A stretch of 64,000 nt of DNA. Source: Galaxea fascicularis. Its lineage: Eukaryota; Cnidaria; Anthozoa; Scleractinia; Euphylliidae. The DNA lies in the NCBI GenBank assembly GCA_948470475.1, contig OX419345.1, forward strand, positions 18,724,739-18,788,738, read 5' to 3'. Under the pieces are notes generated by a model that saw nothing but the letters and a program-made list of their open reading frames with translations, ran no database searches and had not been told where the DNA came from. Numbering within the stretch: the stretch's first letter is position 1; each line of letters begins with the position of its first letter. Shown here one piece after another: positions 1 through 11,181 of the stretch. The position numbers and the translations under genes were made by a program.

Positions 1-1639
1 AAGCTAGTGCTGCGTACTTGTAGTTTTTCAACATACAGGTCTTGAGCCAGCGCATGTGCTCAGGTAGTTGGTATATTCTGCAGTTTCACGCAACTCAAAA
101 TGACCTGATCAGGCATCTATTCGCTTAGACTACATTTGTCAATCCACCTTCAATAAATGTTTTAGTTATCACTTACTATCGAAAAGGAATCTTTTTCTAG
201 AACGTATCAGATAATAGACTAGTATGACATACTGGACCTGATTTTCCAGCTTTGCGAGTCAGTGTCGCTGGGTTAAGTTATGCGCGAAACAACCACCGTA
301 CAAGGAAAAACGGACCTTACAGTTCATTGAAAATACTGTATCGATGGTTCTTCTTTTTGCAATGGGATTATAACTATAATCACAGGATTAGTAGGAAGAG
401 AATACGGAAATAGTCCTTCCAGAAACCTTTGAATCCTTGGCAGTTCCTACTGACTGAAACCATTGGGTACTGAAAAGAATGTAATGTCGTTATCAAGGGG
501 GAAAATCAAATTTTTGGAAAGCACGCTTCTTTTTAGCGGAACAAAAATTTTTAAAGAGCTACCCACCGACATAACAAAAGCCGAAAATATACAGACTTTC
601 TGCCGCCGCGTTAAAGGGTATTTTACATTGAAATAGTTCTTAGTGGTTTTTTTAATTCGATTTTAACGTAGTCAAGTTAACGAAGTTTCTGATTTTTTAA
701 AATTTTTTAAATAACTTTATTGTTACCTGATGTTAAATATGCAGGGTCCCCATGGATACTAACTAACTAACCAACTGACTTACTTACTATATCAACATGC
801 ATCATGTGATGGTTCACGCTTTCTTAGGTTTTGAGTGTCCCGGTGGTGCCTCAGCTTGCCGATAGATTATCTGAAATTGGAGCATAGGCCAGTTTATTAT
901 AAAAACATAAAAACACTTAATTAAATAGAATGAATACCCCATGGCGCTGTGGTTTAACTATTGTAATCCCAATTCATACATATCTCTTGCGATGGTAAAA
1001 TCCATGCACGATTAACAGTCCTTTATCTCGAATGACGAAACTTAAACGGAATCCAGTTGCTAAATAACAGTAGGATAGAAGTTGACTTACCAAATCATAA
1101 GGGCTTTCACGCCAATTTTCTAAGTTTGAACAGATGTCACTGAATTTTACATATGTTGGAGCGAAGACACTGAGCCCGTGAATCGTGGGAAATAGAACGT
1201 TGAAGCACTTGAGCTGGCTTTGATCTTTACATACATTTTTAACAGTTTACGATAAGTCATTAGCGAGGCAAAAAGATCCGATAGAGTGTCATAAGTCGAC
1301 GATGACAGTGTTTCAACGGCTCCGTTTAAAATAGCAAAGTTTTAAAATAGCAAAGTACGTCGAGGTATAGCTTTCGGGAAATTTTTGAGGAATCTTAATT
1401 TGATACGGTTGCACTGATCTCAATAGACACCGTGCATGCTTTGGCGATGTGTACGGGTAACTATTTGTTAGTCAGTTTCAAGTTTACATTCACAACTGAA
1501 TCGTCTGAGAGAACGTCGGGACGCCGGTTCCGTTCGTTTATCCATGTTCGAGAAATAAGTGATTTCATTCACTTTCGACCTCAACATCTACATCTACATG
1601 ATCTCTTATGGCTATTATGAGTGTGGCCTTATACACCAT
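1..1639. other. No gene recognised
   Basis: No exon with plausible splice sites and a recognisable domain was found on either strand. The only open frames are short (62 codons or fewer) and look like chance. A short degenerate tetranucleotide tract (ACTA/ACTT-like) lies near 757-790. This may be intergenic sequence or part of an intron of a gene lying outside the window. Confidence 0.5.
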
Positions 1640-1945
1640 AAGCATTTTTGAGATATTACGCCAAGCCGGCCACTTGCTGAATAGAGCAGGTCAGCACTAG
1701 GGGTGGTCACAACCAGGACTCGGTACGTCCCTAGTGGTTCTTTAACGTCCCACAGAATCAGTTGTGAGGAGTTGTGAGACGGGACCTCCGGTTTATCGTC
1801 CTTATCCGAGAAGACTAGAAAGTCTAACCATTTGCAGATGTATTTGCAAAGGAAGCACTTTCTCCTCTGAGTTATTTAAAGACCCTGAGTGTTGGTCCGG
1901 CTAGTCCGGCACTCTACCAACTGAGCCAACCGGTCGGCGGTCAAC
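1640..1945 (-). repeat. tRNA-derived SINE (GGTTGGCTCAG head)
   Basis: Read on the minus strand, the element starts near 1945 with a tRNA-like A-box segment (GGTTGGCTCAGTTGGTAGAG). About 280 bases of non-tRNA body follow, containing GTTAGACTTTCTAGTCTTC and GTGGGACGTTAAAGAACC. I recognise this body from memory as an abundant SINE of anthozoan genomes. The B box is not well preserved, so it is most likely an inactive copy. Ends are approximate. Confidence 0.65.
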
Positions 1946-1984
1946 ATACTTTGCATTGTCGATGATAAAAATGAAAAAAATCAT

Positions 1985-2166
1985 CACTGGTGAATGCGAA
2001 TATATGATGATCTACTTGAACTGCGGATTAAAGGATTAAGATGGTCACAATTGTGAACACTACTTGAGTACAAAAATAAAGCTAAAAAAAAATAAAGGCT
2101 TGTGCGGGAGTCGAACCCACGACCTGCGATACCGGTGCAGTGCTCCACCAACTGAGCTATCAAGCC
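1985..2166 (-). repeat. tRNA-derived SINE, threonine-like head
   Basis: Positions 2166 down to 2097 fold as a 70-base tRNA cloverleaf on the minus strand: acceptor GGCTTGA against ACAAGCC (six of seven pairs), D arm GCTC/GAGC, and T arm with TTCGACT loop. The anticodon position reads GGT, but base 33 is C instead of the near-invariant T and the variable loop has only three bases. The flanking 1985-2096 resembles the body of a common coral SINE. It is therefore a SINE head or tRNA pseudogene, not a working tRNA. Confidence 0.7.
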
Positions 2167-2219
2167 AACGGGAAGCTGGTTATTTCGTGGGTTTGTAATA
2201 AACCCGTGAGTGATGTATA

Positions 2220-2300
2220 GGTAAAATGTGAATATATGAAGCCATCTATTTGAACTGCGCATTAAAGAATGAAAGTGATCGTCACAAGCACAAGCCTGAA
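2220..2300 (-). repeat. Partial second SINE body
   Basis: This segment repeats the SINE body next door: both contain GAATATATGA, a TTGAACTGCG block and a following TCACAA stretch, in the same order and orientation. It has no tRNA-like head. It looks like a truncated copy of the same SINE lying in tandem with the one ending at 2166. Confidence 0.5.
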
Positions 2301-5300
2301 TTATTTTTGTAAGCTTTATTTTGGTACTAGCTGCTCAAGCGGTGTTCATTACTGCGAGGATCACTTACATCTTCATACTTTGCATTTTCTCGCCATTTTG
2401 TAATATTAAAAGGAAATCTTCAAATACAGTGAGACATGATCAAAGACATGACTGATACAGTAAGACATGATCCTTGAAAAAATAAGCATACTCTGCCAGA
2501 AACGCGACTTTAGCATAATTCTGTCAATATATCGTATGCTATGGCAGATCGGGAGCACCTTGACTTTTAAAAAGTCATTCGATCAAGTTCATAAAATCAA
2601 TAATGTGATATATAAGTAATGGTTCGTTCAATTCGGCTTGATTTCTAATTTTGATTTAACCGGTCCAATTAAGATAAGCGTAATTATTAGCAGTCATTGA
2701 TGTGTCTTTCCGGTCACTGAGAGTTTTAAGATTTTAGATAAATAAAGATAATTTAAAGGGGCTATCCAAAACTATGTGGTAAATGAACAGGCCTCAATAG
2801 GTGTTTGCCTGATCATGGGGATAACCTAGAAATAACGTAACAGTCCAGCTTTGTTTGATCAAAACCACAATACTCTGCTGAGCGGTAAAACTCTTGGCCT
2901 TAGCTTCAGAGAGTCTTCAGATGGTCAGGAAAAGAAAGGCATGATTCTATCCACATTTCCAATGGAGAAGAGCACAGGTTTTCATGATTCATTTTATTCT
3001 AGAACTTCCGTTATTATCTTTCGTATGGTTCAAATAGTGTCACAGCAGGAGACAGCTTTTGTGCCGGATTCAAGTCTCCCTGCATTGTTTTTTCAACAGC
3101 TTTGCACAAGTTGTGTTGGGCGACATCGATATGGATAAATGCTTTCGACAAAATCACATTCAAATTAAGGACATTTTTCTTCGGCGCTGAAATACCTAGA
3201 CATTAGCTTCGTATGTTTGTTTTTTTTCTGGAGAATCTTGAATTAATAATTCTTCTTATCGAAAGCTTTTGATCTTCTCTTACATAAACAATTCTTTGCA
3301 AACTATCATCAACAATATCAACACTGATAGCTCTAACTGAATTTACGTACCCAGACTTAAATAGCCTTTTCTATGTATTTTTTCTCGTAGCCAAAGTAGC
3401 CATTGTTTAGAGAAAGAGTGCAATCGTTGCTTTTTTCTATTGTACTAATTCCTTTCTCCTCTCCCTCAATTACTGGTTGTACTCAGTTTCTTGGGTGCGG
3501 TTGACGGATTTCTCGGAATCAAAACTGTTGCATTTTGGATTCCAATTTTCGATTGGCACCTTTCTGCAAACCCAGTTAGATATGTAATGCGTTGAATTAG
3601 TGCCTTCTGCAAATTTTCAAAGCTGACTTTGATTGAAAATGAAGTTTTAATCAAGTAGTCCGTCCGATGAACAGTCACTGATAAACCAAAACATAAATTT
3701 TCGTTACTCAAAAGTTAAATAAAATCACGAAGGCCGAGACTTTTCCTTGTGTTGTGTTGTGGAATGCCAAAGGACAATAACACTGAACGACCAAAATCAC
3801 GAAAATCTGCAAAACGTAGCCGCTAACACTCTCTTACTACTACTAGTGTTACCGGCACACTGAATAGCAGTAGACTACCTCACTGACCAGGAGCATGCTA
3901 ACGAACTAATAAGGTGTTATTTTCAACAGAGAAAGTACGAGTGTTTCACTGAGTCCGGGACTGAGTAAAGTATGAGGTCGACGGTCTCATGCGGAGGAGA
4001 AATTTCAGCGATTTTTAAATCAGGTTATCAGATAAGTGCAAACAACACTCCCACGTGGAAAGAATTTGCATTGGAAAGCAGGGTCACTGAGGAGGCTAAT
4101 CTACATCTCATTTTTACGTACCCAAAATGATAACAATCAAGGACGGAGATGGCTCATCCTCGGTGTAAAAACCTGTGAAGCTCACGAGTGACGCAAAACA
4201 AAGACAACAAAACACCATAAACAATAGCGTATATACAGCAAAACAATACCTCAACATAGGCACGCAATGCGTGCTTGAGCTATTTTGTGAAGGGCGATAA
4301 AATGTTGATAAGATAAGGAGAAGTCAGAAAATGGTTAATGGTGAGTCATTTATCTGTGGCGCTTTTGGTTTTTGCTATGGTATCGGAGAAGTACGAGCAA
4401 ACTGTTTTTCATTTGATTTTTGTTTAGTTTTCTTATTTCTAAGACTGATTTTGAGTTTGATTTGTACCAATTAAATAGTCATTCATCCTACATTTTTTGA
4501 AACAAGAGTTTCATTAATTCTGCAAAAACCGATATATAATATATTTTCTATTATTTGTTCATTTTCTTTCTCCGCACTTTCGCAAACACTATATTCTTCC
4601 GGTCCCTCAAAACCCCCAAAGTATACGTACACGTGCTGAAACAGTTCCAGAACCACATGAAGAAATATTCGCAAACAAACGAAACACAACGTAATATACA
4701 ACACCAGCAAAAACAAATCAACGTTGAACAAATACTACTGATAACGAATATAGATGTAATTGCCATAATTCATCAATTTCTGATTTTCAAGTGCTTTGTA
4801 CTTTTTACTTCGGACAGCAAAAATAGCCCGACCTAAACAAACGCTCTTATTTTAGTGTTGGGCCTTTTGCTGACAACGTCTGTGTACGGTAAGCAGATGA
4901 GCGTAACACCGCGTTATATCCCGAAATAAGGGCAATATTAAACTTACCGACTCGAAAACAAACCACCAATTACTTCCAAAATAAACTCCTCCGAATTAAG
5001 AGCGTCAACAGTTGTACACTATTAAAAAACCCGATCAACAGACAAACAACGGATCGAAATCCGCCAATAAGAAGAAGAGAAAATTGAAGTTGAGAAAAGT
5101 AACCAATAAAAAACGGTTAAAAGTGACCAATCATTGTAACAGAAAATAAATTCAATTACATGTTGTTGTAAACATGTTGAATTGACCACGTGCAAATCTT
5201 GTGATTGATCAAAGGTCATGTTAGATCCAAGTGACCGATCACAGTTCCGAGTCGCATTTAACCAACAGCGCTGCCTTATTCATGTGGGAATTAACCAACG

Positions 5301-7480
5301 AACTTGCTATTACCAAACGTATGCACGTGATAGATCAAAGTTGGAAATCGCATTTCATAAACAGGGCTGTATGTCTTGGTGCCTGTTTACACGTGAGAGA
5401 TAAAAGTAATCCATTTGACAAATGAAATCAGCATTTTCATTGTTTAACATAAAAACGGCTTCACCTCAAGGGGAACAAATAGCCAGATAAAGGGATTCCC
5501 TTCCATAGCATTTTTCTTCCGTGCCAATATCACTTGTGGAAACAGCCACTTCTGATTAGACTAATATTTATAGTTTTCAAATCCGTCAAACATATGTTTA
5601 TTTTTCCAGTTTTAACAATGTTCTTGCAGTTTTGACAAAGTTAGCAAAGGAACAAAAAAACACAAGAAAAATTACAAAACTAAGCACTCGTCCACTTCGA
5701 AACGAAATATTTACCTTGATGCTGAATCAATTACGACTAGCATTATTCGTTTAACGTTTTTTGCCGCTTTTCACCGCCTGCATTATTTCCGATAATCAGA
5801 GCATTCAATCAGTTCAATGGCAAATAGTAATATGTGATTTAAAGAACACTGCTTGATCTCAGAACGGCATTTCTTCCCCGCTAGGTCTCTCGCGGTTACA
5901 CTACGGGTTGTTCGAATAACTCGACGTTTCAATTCTCAAAAACTAAATTTCATTGTTTTTAACCCTTAAAAATTCTCTTCAGAAGTGGTCGAGTGCCACT
6001 AACATAGTTCTACTTTCGTTTTCATAGGGATGACCGATTCAAAGATGCTGAAAATCATTGAAGGACTTTCCAGGAGGCGCAGGTTGTGCATCACACGCAA
6101 TTCAAAATAGTAAAGACACTTCCCTCGAAAACGTGAGACGTCAGGCTTTTCATTACACAGTAACTTAGTGCTGATTGGCCCTGTAGTAATTTTTACGTGG
6201 ACTCCGGCTGATCTTTGCTAATAATGGGAAACGAATCTGCTGCTCGTTTCAGCAGACGTTCATTGGGAAGGAAAGATTGCGTGACGAACCAAAAGAGTAT
6301 CTGCGAAGGAGACGAAACACACGGTTGTTATAAACCAACAAGCCGCGGCCGTAAACTTCAAATACTTTCGTCCCCACCTTACTACCTTCATCATCCATCG
6401 AAACAGCACAACTCATACTTCATTCTAATCTGACTCCAGTATCTCACGCCTATTGTTGTCATTCACGCATGCGTTAAATATACAAACCCTTTTCTCCGGA
6501 AAGACTACCATAACGGTGGTACCCCTTGGTGTGATAGTAATAAATACATCACGCAACAATAGATAGATGACGCGTGACATTCCACGCTGATGTTCCTTTG
6601 AGCGTAATCAACACGCATGTGTAACTTAGTCTCAAAGCTGACCATCACTGACCACATGCTTTCAAAAACACCTTTACAACAGGGAATTAGATTGGCCGCT
6701 GGCTGAAACAATGCCATCTAAAGAAACCTTTATTTCATTGGTTCAAGGCAGAACCACCCGACCAAGGAAGAATTTCTTGAGCTTCATGCTGACATGGGGC
6801 GATTTTGTTTACACAAAATAGCTCAATAAAACAAAGAAAAGCTCGTCAGGTTTTTACACCGAGGCTGACCCACGGAGATTGTTAGTCCGAATTATTACGT
6901 GTTACGGCAGACCAATGTGTAATCACTAATGAATTGTGGTTTGTTGTCTGGCGTGCATTTGCATGTAGTTTAGGAAAAAGAATCGAGAACAAAGTCTAAA
7001 ATAAGAGAGTGAAAGGTTATTTCTTTTAATCGGCTCAGGTTTTTTAAGTTTTGGGTGAGCGAATAGGGTAGATAACCAAATTAAACCAAGATTTAGATGA
7101 CAAGCCTACAGAACTTGCTGACTTTCTTAAAGGCCAACAGATATCCGAGTGGTTGACTGAAAGTAGGTAAACTCATTAATTATCTCGACTATTCTGAACT
7201 AAAACGGGGATGTTCTATTGTACTGAATAAACTTCCCAACGTCCATTAAAATTACAGCTTGAGACATCAGAACGTTATGCACGGCGGACGCTTTTGATTC
7301 CCGAATATTTCGAGGCGAATCGACTTTCTGATGCCAAATTCAAAACGAAATGATTTCTGAGACAGTCACAAAGAAGGAAACTTGATGAAAAATTCACTTC
7401 AATAACAGGCTCATGATTTACTCTTTCTCAAACTCATTAATAATTCATCAAGTTAAAACAAAGGAAATCACAACCGTGAA
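2301..7480. other. No gene recognised; diverged repeats
   Basis: No supported exon was found. Two weak repeat signals exist. First, about 5180-5400 holds two diverged direct copies of a segment of roughly 110 bases (GATCACAGTTCC... and GATCAAAGTTGG..., each followed by a TCGCATTT stretch). Second, a segment at about 4155-4300 recurs inverted at about 6795-6868, sharing CTCGGTGTAAAAACCTG and TGAGCTATTTTGTG. The second pair may be two insertions of one element. Short open frames throughout look like chance. Confidence 0.45.
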
Positions 7481-7839
7481 GGGGGTGTGGATATATATGA
7501 TACCGGGGCGACTTTCATCTGAGCGCGAAGCCCGGTTCCCTCTCGTGGCTCTGTATTTGTTTACATGATACCACCACATAATGTCATGCCGGCGTGAGTC
7601 ATACCGGCGCGAGTTCACCCCGGTACTTGTGCCGGAGCGAGATTTTCATCCCGGCACGAAAATTCATTCCGGTGTTATGAAGACGTGGTATGACTGTTCG
7701 TTTCATATTCATTCAAGTTTCATCAAGTTTACGGCACTCTAAGACTCGCACCACAATAAACACGACTTAAAGTAAACACGGTGCAACTTTTCATCTTGTC
7801 TCGGAATGAAAGTCGCGCCGGTATCATGTAAACACCCCC
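7481..7839. repeat. Palindromic MITE, GGGGGTGT termini
   Basis: The left end (GGGGGTGTGG... ATGATACCGG then CGACTTTCAT) is matched in inverted orientation at the right end (ATGAAAGTCGCGCCGGTATC then ATGTAAACACCCCC). The interior repeats a CCGGCRCGA motif several times (near 7600-7665). There is no coding capacity. It is a non-autonomous DNA-transposon-like element; the same termini are familiar to me from coral genomes. Confidence 0.65.
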
Positions 7840-7902
7840 TAATTACCATAGATTTTGGCAATTTTACTTCTCCGTTAATTCCTTAGTTTTTGTTTCAATT
7901 GA

Positions 7903-8059
7903 GAAGATATATCAAACACTCAAGACAGTGTTTCATCGGCCATCCAAACACCTCGAATTCCGTCAAAAATACTCCGCTGCGCGTCGTATTTTCAACTCTC
8001 TTCTTGGTGTTTGGATATCCCGATGAAACACTGTCTCGAGTGCTTGATATATTACGTAA
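7903..8059. repeat. Palindromic MITE (GTGTTTCATCGG)
   Basis: Inverted arms of about 45 bases: ATATATCAAACACTCAAGAC followed by AGTGTTTCATCGG and CATCCAAACACC on the left, with the inverted counterpart (GGTGTTTGGATATCCCGATG, AAACACTGTCTCGAGTGC, TTGATATATTAC) on the right. A second, more diverged member lies at about 27455-27637. The open frames across it on both strands are by-products of the palindrome. Confidence 0.7.
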
Positions 8060-8345
8060 AATGTTTTCTTCTGATGACAGAACAGACATAAAAATTCTAT
8101 TTACAGGGAAATATTTCATTTCATCTCATTGGTACTCTAGATGTATTTGCATATTATTTAAGCACACGTTTAAGTTTTTGTTTTTCTCTCCCGTTGTTGC
8201 CTCTTACTCCAAGCTTGTCTTTTGATTACTAACGAAAAGCATAATTTTTTTCTGGTTCATTTCGTCGTACAATACTATCGATTACCACCTGTTACCGAAT
8301 ACTATAGTAGCAATTCGTATAGTCACTAAATACATAGGCTATAAA

Positions 8346-8530
8346 GGGTCCCAAAAGGGGAGGGGGCGGAGGGTGGGGGGGCCCTGGAGCCCCAGCGCCC
8401 TGAATGTTTTGCCATGGAGCCTGGAGCCCTGAGCGTTCTTGCTTGGATTCCTGAAGCAAATGTTATGCAGCCCTAGAGCCCCGAAAGATCAATCCTGGAG
8501 CTCTGGATCCGTAAACCTTTTGGGACCCCT
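8346..8530. repeat. Short TIR element with CTGGAGCCC repeats
   Basis: The left terminus GGGTCCCAAAAGG is matched inverted by CCTTTTGGGACCC on the right. The interior is a degenerate array of CTGGAGCCC / CTGAGCG-like units plus a G-rich run. No coding capacity. A non-autonomous element of unknown family; no convincing target-site duplication was seen. Confidence 0.6.
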
Positions 8531-9047
8531 GTTATAGGTTAAGTATTTAACAGCTATCATTCCTTTATTACACGTTTGAAGAATGGTGCGCGCTATCATT
8601 GGTTGAATCGAGTGCAGAGCACTTTATCTCTGATAAAGCACCCACTTTATAACCTCACGCGCGTGCATTGTGGACTACAATGGAACGCACTTACGAGCGC
8701 GTGCGCGCAAATTTTGGGTGACGCTATGACGGAAATGATGTAAAAAAAAAAGTAAACAGTAAAGAAGATGTTATTTAAATTCATATATAAAATTGTTTTG
8801 AACGTAAAGGCAAACGGTTGGGGGTTAGAATGTTTAACAGGCTTCCGGTGTAAAAGCTCGCTCAAATCTCCGGGACATTTCATAAAAGAAATAAAAACCT
8901 TGTTACTCGTACATTGTTGAGTTATATCACACCTTGGAATTAATACGGACACTCGAGAAGTGCGAGAAGCACCTCTCTAGGCACTTCTCTCGTGCTCTTA
9001 AAAATTCCCGCGTGCTTATAAAACTCAGCAAAGCACTGGACTCTGTT

Positions 9048-9053
9048 TTTATT
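9048..9053 (-). other. Candidate polyadenylation signal of MAM gene
   Basis: AATAAA on the minus strand, about 160 bases downstream of the stop codon of the five-MAM gene. Position and consensus fit a 3' end signal, but no transcript evidence is available. Confidence 0.4.
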
Positions 9054-9210
9054 TCTTTAATAAATAATTAGTACTGTAAACATTGTTTACCACTGGTACT
9101 TTCATTTCAATGTCCAAACTAAATACTTGAGACACACAAAGGTAGTTGTTCTTTCCCTCATTTGTATCACAATTGACAAGGTGCTTCGTATGCTAAAAAG
9201 GTTTCTTTCC

Positions 9211-11181
9211 TCAGCTGGGTTGTTTGCAAAAGCCTTTCTCGAAACTAATCTCGTCGATTGCAATGTCGCCTCTGTAATTCATGCTTCTGACAGCCTCGAT
9301 GATTAGCTGGGTGTAAAAAAAAACTAGATAAATAAATAAATAGATAGATAACCAAATGCCAAATGCCCTTAACTCCCAAGATCTGATTTGCAATTCTCAC
9401 TTCAAGCTGCCATACATTTCCTTGTGAATTACTTAGGAGAATTTGGTGTTCTATGAAGATAACACCCTCCAACTGATGCATTTGTCACCTGTCTCATCGC
9501 CTATTGATAATGTTTTGAAATTATGAGTTGTTACATGTTAATCACTCCTGTGAGATAGACTCCCCTCTCCAAAATAAGTTACACCAGCCATTTTTCCACT
9601 TTTTTTATCTCAGAATTTTACACGCCCCCCCCCCCCCCGTTTTTCTTTTATTTATTTTGGGCAACCCGCCCCCTTCCCCTCCTTCCTCAAAAACCACTTT
9701 TGGTTCGGGATCGGGAGTAGCTGACAAAAACCGTCGAGATTACGGGATTGAGGAAAATTTGGTCGTGATGATGGGATTCAAGTACCCTCCTCAATAGGTG
9801 TTTGAATATCCGATTATATCTTTGTTTGTACAGGATATGTGACATCTTCTGTATAATCACACGAGTGCGTTTTAACAGTTGAGGAACGAAAACATTCTTA
9901 CCTTATACTGTTTATATCCCTTAACATTTACTTGTGCCTGGCGCCACTGATTGCCTTGATTTCCATTCTTCATCCACAGCAGAGCAGGTAGAAGCCCTCT
10001 TCCAAGCTCCTGTTGATAGATGGTCAGGGTGCCGGTTCCTGCACCCCACATATGATACGCAAATGAAAGACACCGTCTCTCGCCCGATCCGTAGATGTTT
10101 AAGATGGCTTTGTCTCCTGGTCTGCGAGGAGCAGAGGCCTCGATGAAAGCGTACTTGCCTAAGCCATAACAACAATAATCAAAAGTCTTAAAAGAAACGA
10201 TTTGAAAATACATGAGACAAGAAATATAAGTGATAGAAACCGACGTTTCGGTACTTCTTGCGTCATTATCAAGGTTACATAATTGATGATAAAAAGGTCC
10301 CGTGTGAACAAAACGCCTATCCGGCACGATTTTTAGATCGGAATCGTTTGTAACCGGTCCCGTATGAACATAGCCTCAGGCTGTGCATTCAGCGTTGGTT
10401 TAAGGTCTTGAATACACAGCATTTCATTATAACAAGGCAGTCAAATTTGTTCGTTCATTTCTTGATTACATTGAAGTGTGTTAAGAAATTGTTCGGAACA
10501 GCAGTGTTATGGAGAGGAATACAGAGACGCTAAAACTCGCTAGAATCGCTCTGAAACGCCTCCAAACGCCATAAAAACACAAGTTATACTCACAACAAGA
10601 AAAGGTAAGTCGATTTCGTTTATTATTTTTCCCCTTATTTTGAACTATTCTGTACAATCGTTATATTCCCATACAAACTCTTATAATAACGCTGTTACGC
10701 ATCGTCATGTTGACGGTTCCCAAAGAAGCTTGGGCTACCTGTGCATTAACTGACCATTTAACACACCGTGCTGTAATGAATACAAAAGGACATCAACAAT
10801 TGAAATTTTTCATTGTCGCTCACGAAGTCTGACTTTTCCTCCCACCCGGCTTGCTCAAGGCTTTTCTTCCGGCCATAACTTGTACGACGTCCTGATGCAC
10901 ATTTTTTAATGTGGAACAATATCTTTGTTTTTTGCTTGATTGGTGAAGTAGGGAACAAAATAAACTTGCCTGAATGTGTTTATGCGTTTATTTAGTTTTT
11001 AAGTGCATTTTTCTTTCGTTTAGTTTTGTTTTGTTTTGCCATAACTAACCTGAACCTCCAAATCCTGTGTTCGGTCCTGTGCCTCTGGAAGGAGTTTGAC
11101 CTTCGGTAAGAGACCAGTCAAATTCATCTTTATCTTTTTCATTTCTCCAACGACAGAATCCTTTGTCAAAGGAACAAACTC
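9211..11181 (-). other. MAM domain 5, three-exon cassette, terminal
   Basis: Exons 11050-11181, 9902-10158 and 9211-9306, with CSFDKGFCRW, RCLSFAYHMWG and GDIAIDEISF ending in GFC. Four residues (KQPS) and a TGA stop follow directly, so the third exon of this cassette has become the terminal exon. Confidence 0.88.

Noticed and set aside
8560..9010. Further foldback element with GCACTT / GTGCTC blocks
   Set aside because: Inverted matches are short and scattered; no defined ends could be set.
9872..10327. Single 151-codon gene on the minus strand
   Set aside because: The frame reads through the splice acceptor of MAM 5 exon 2; only 9902-10158 is coding.
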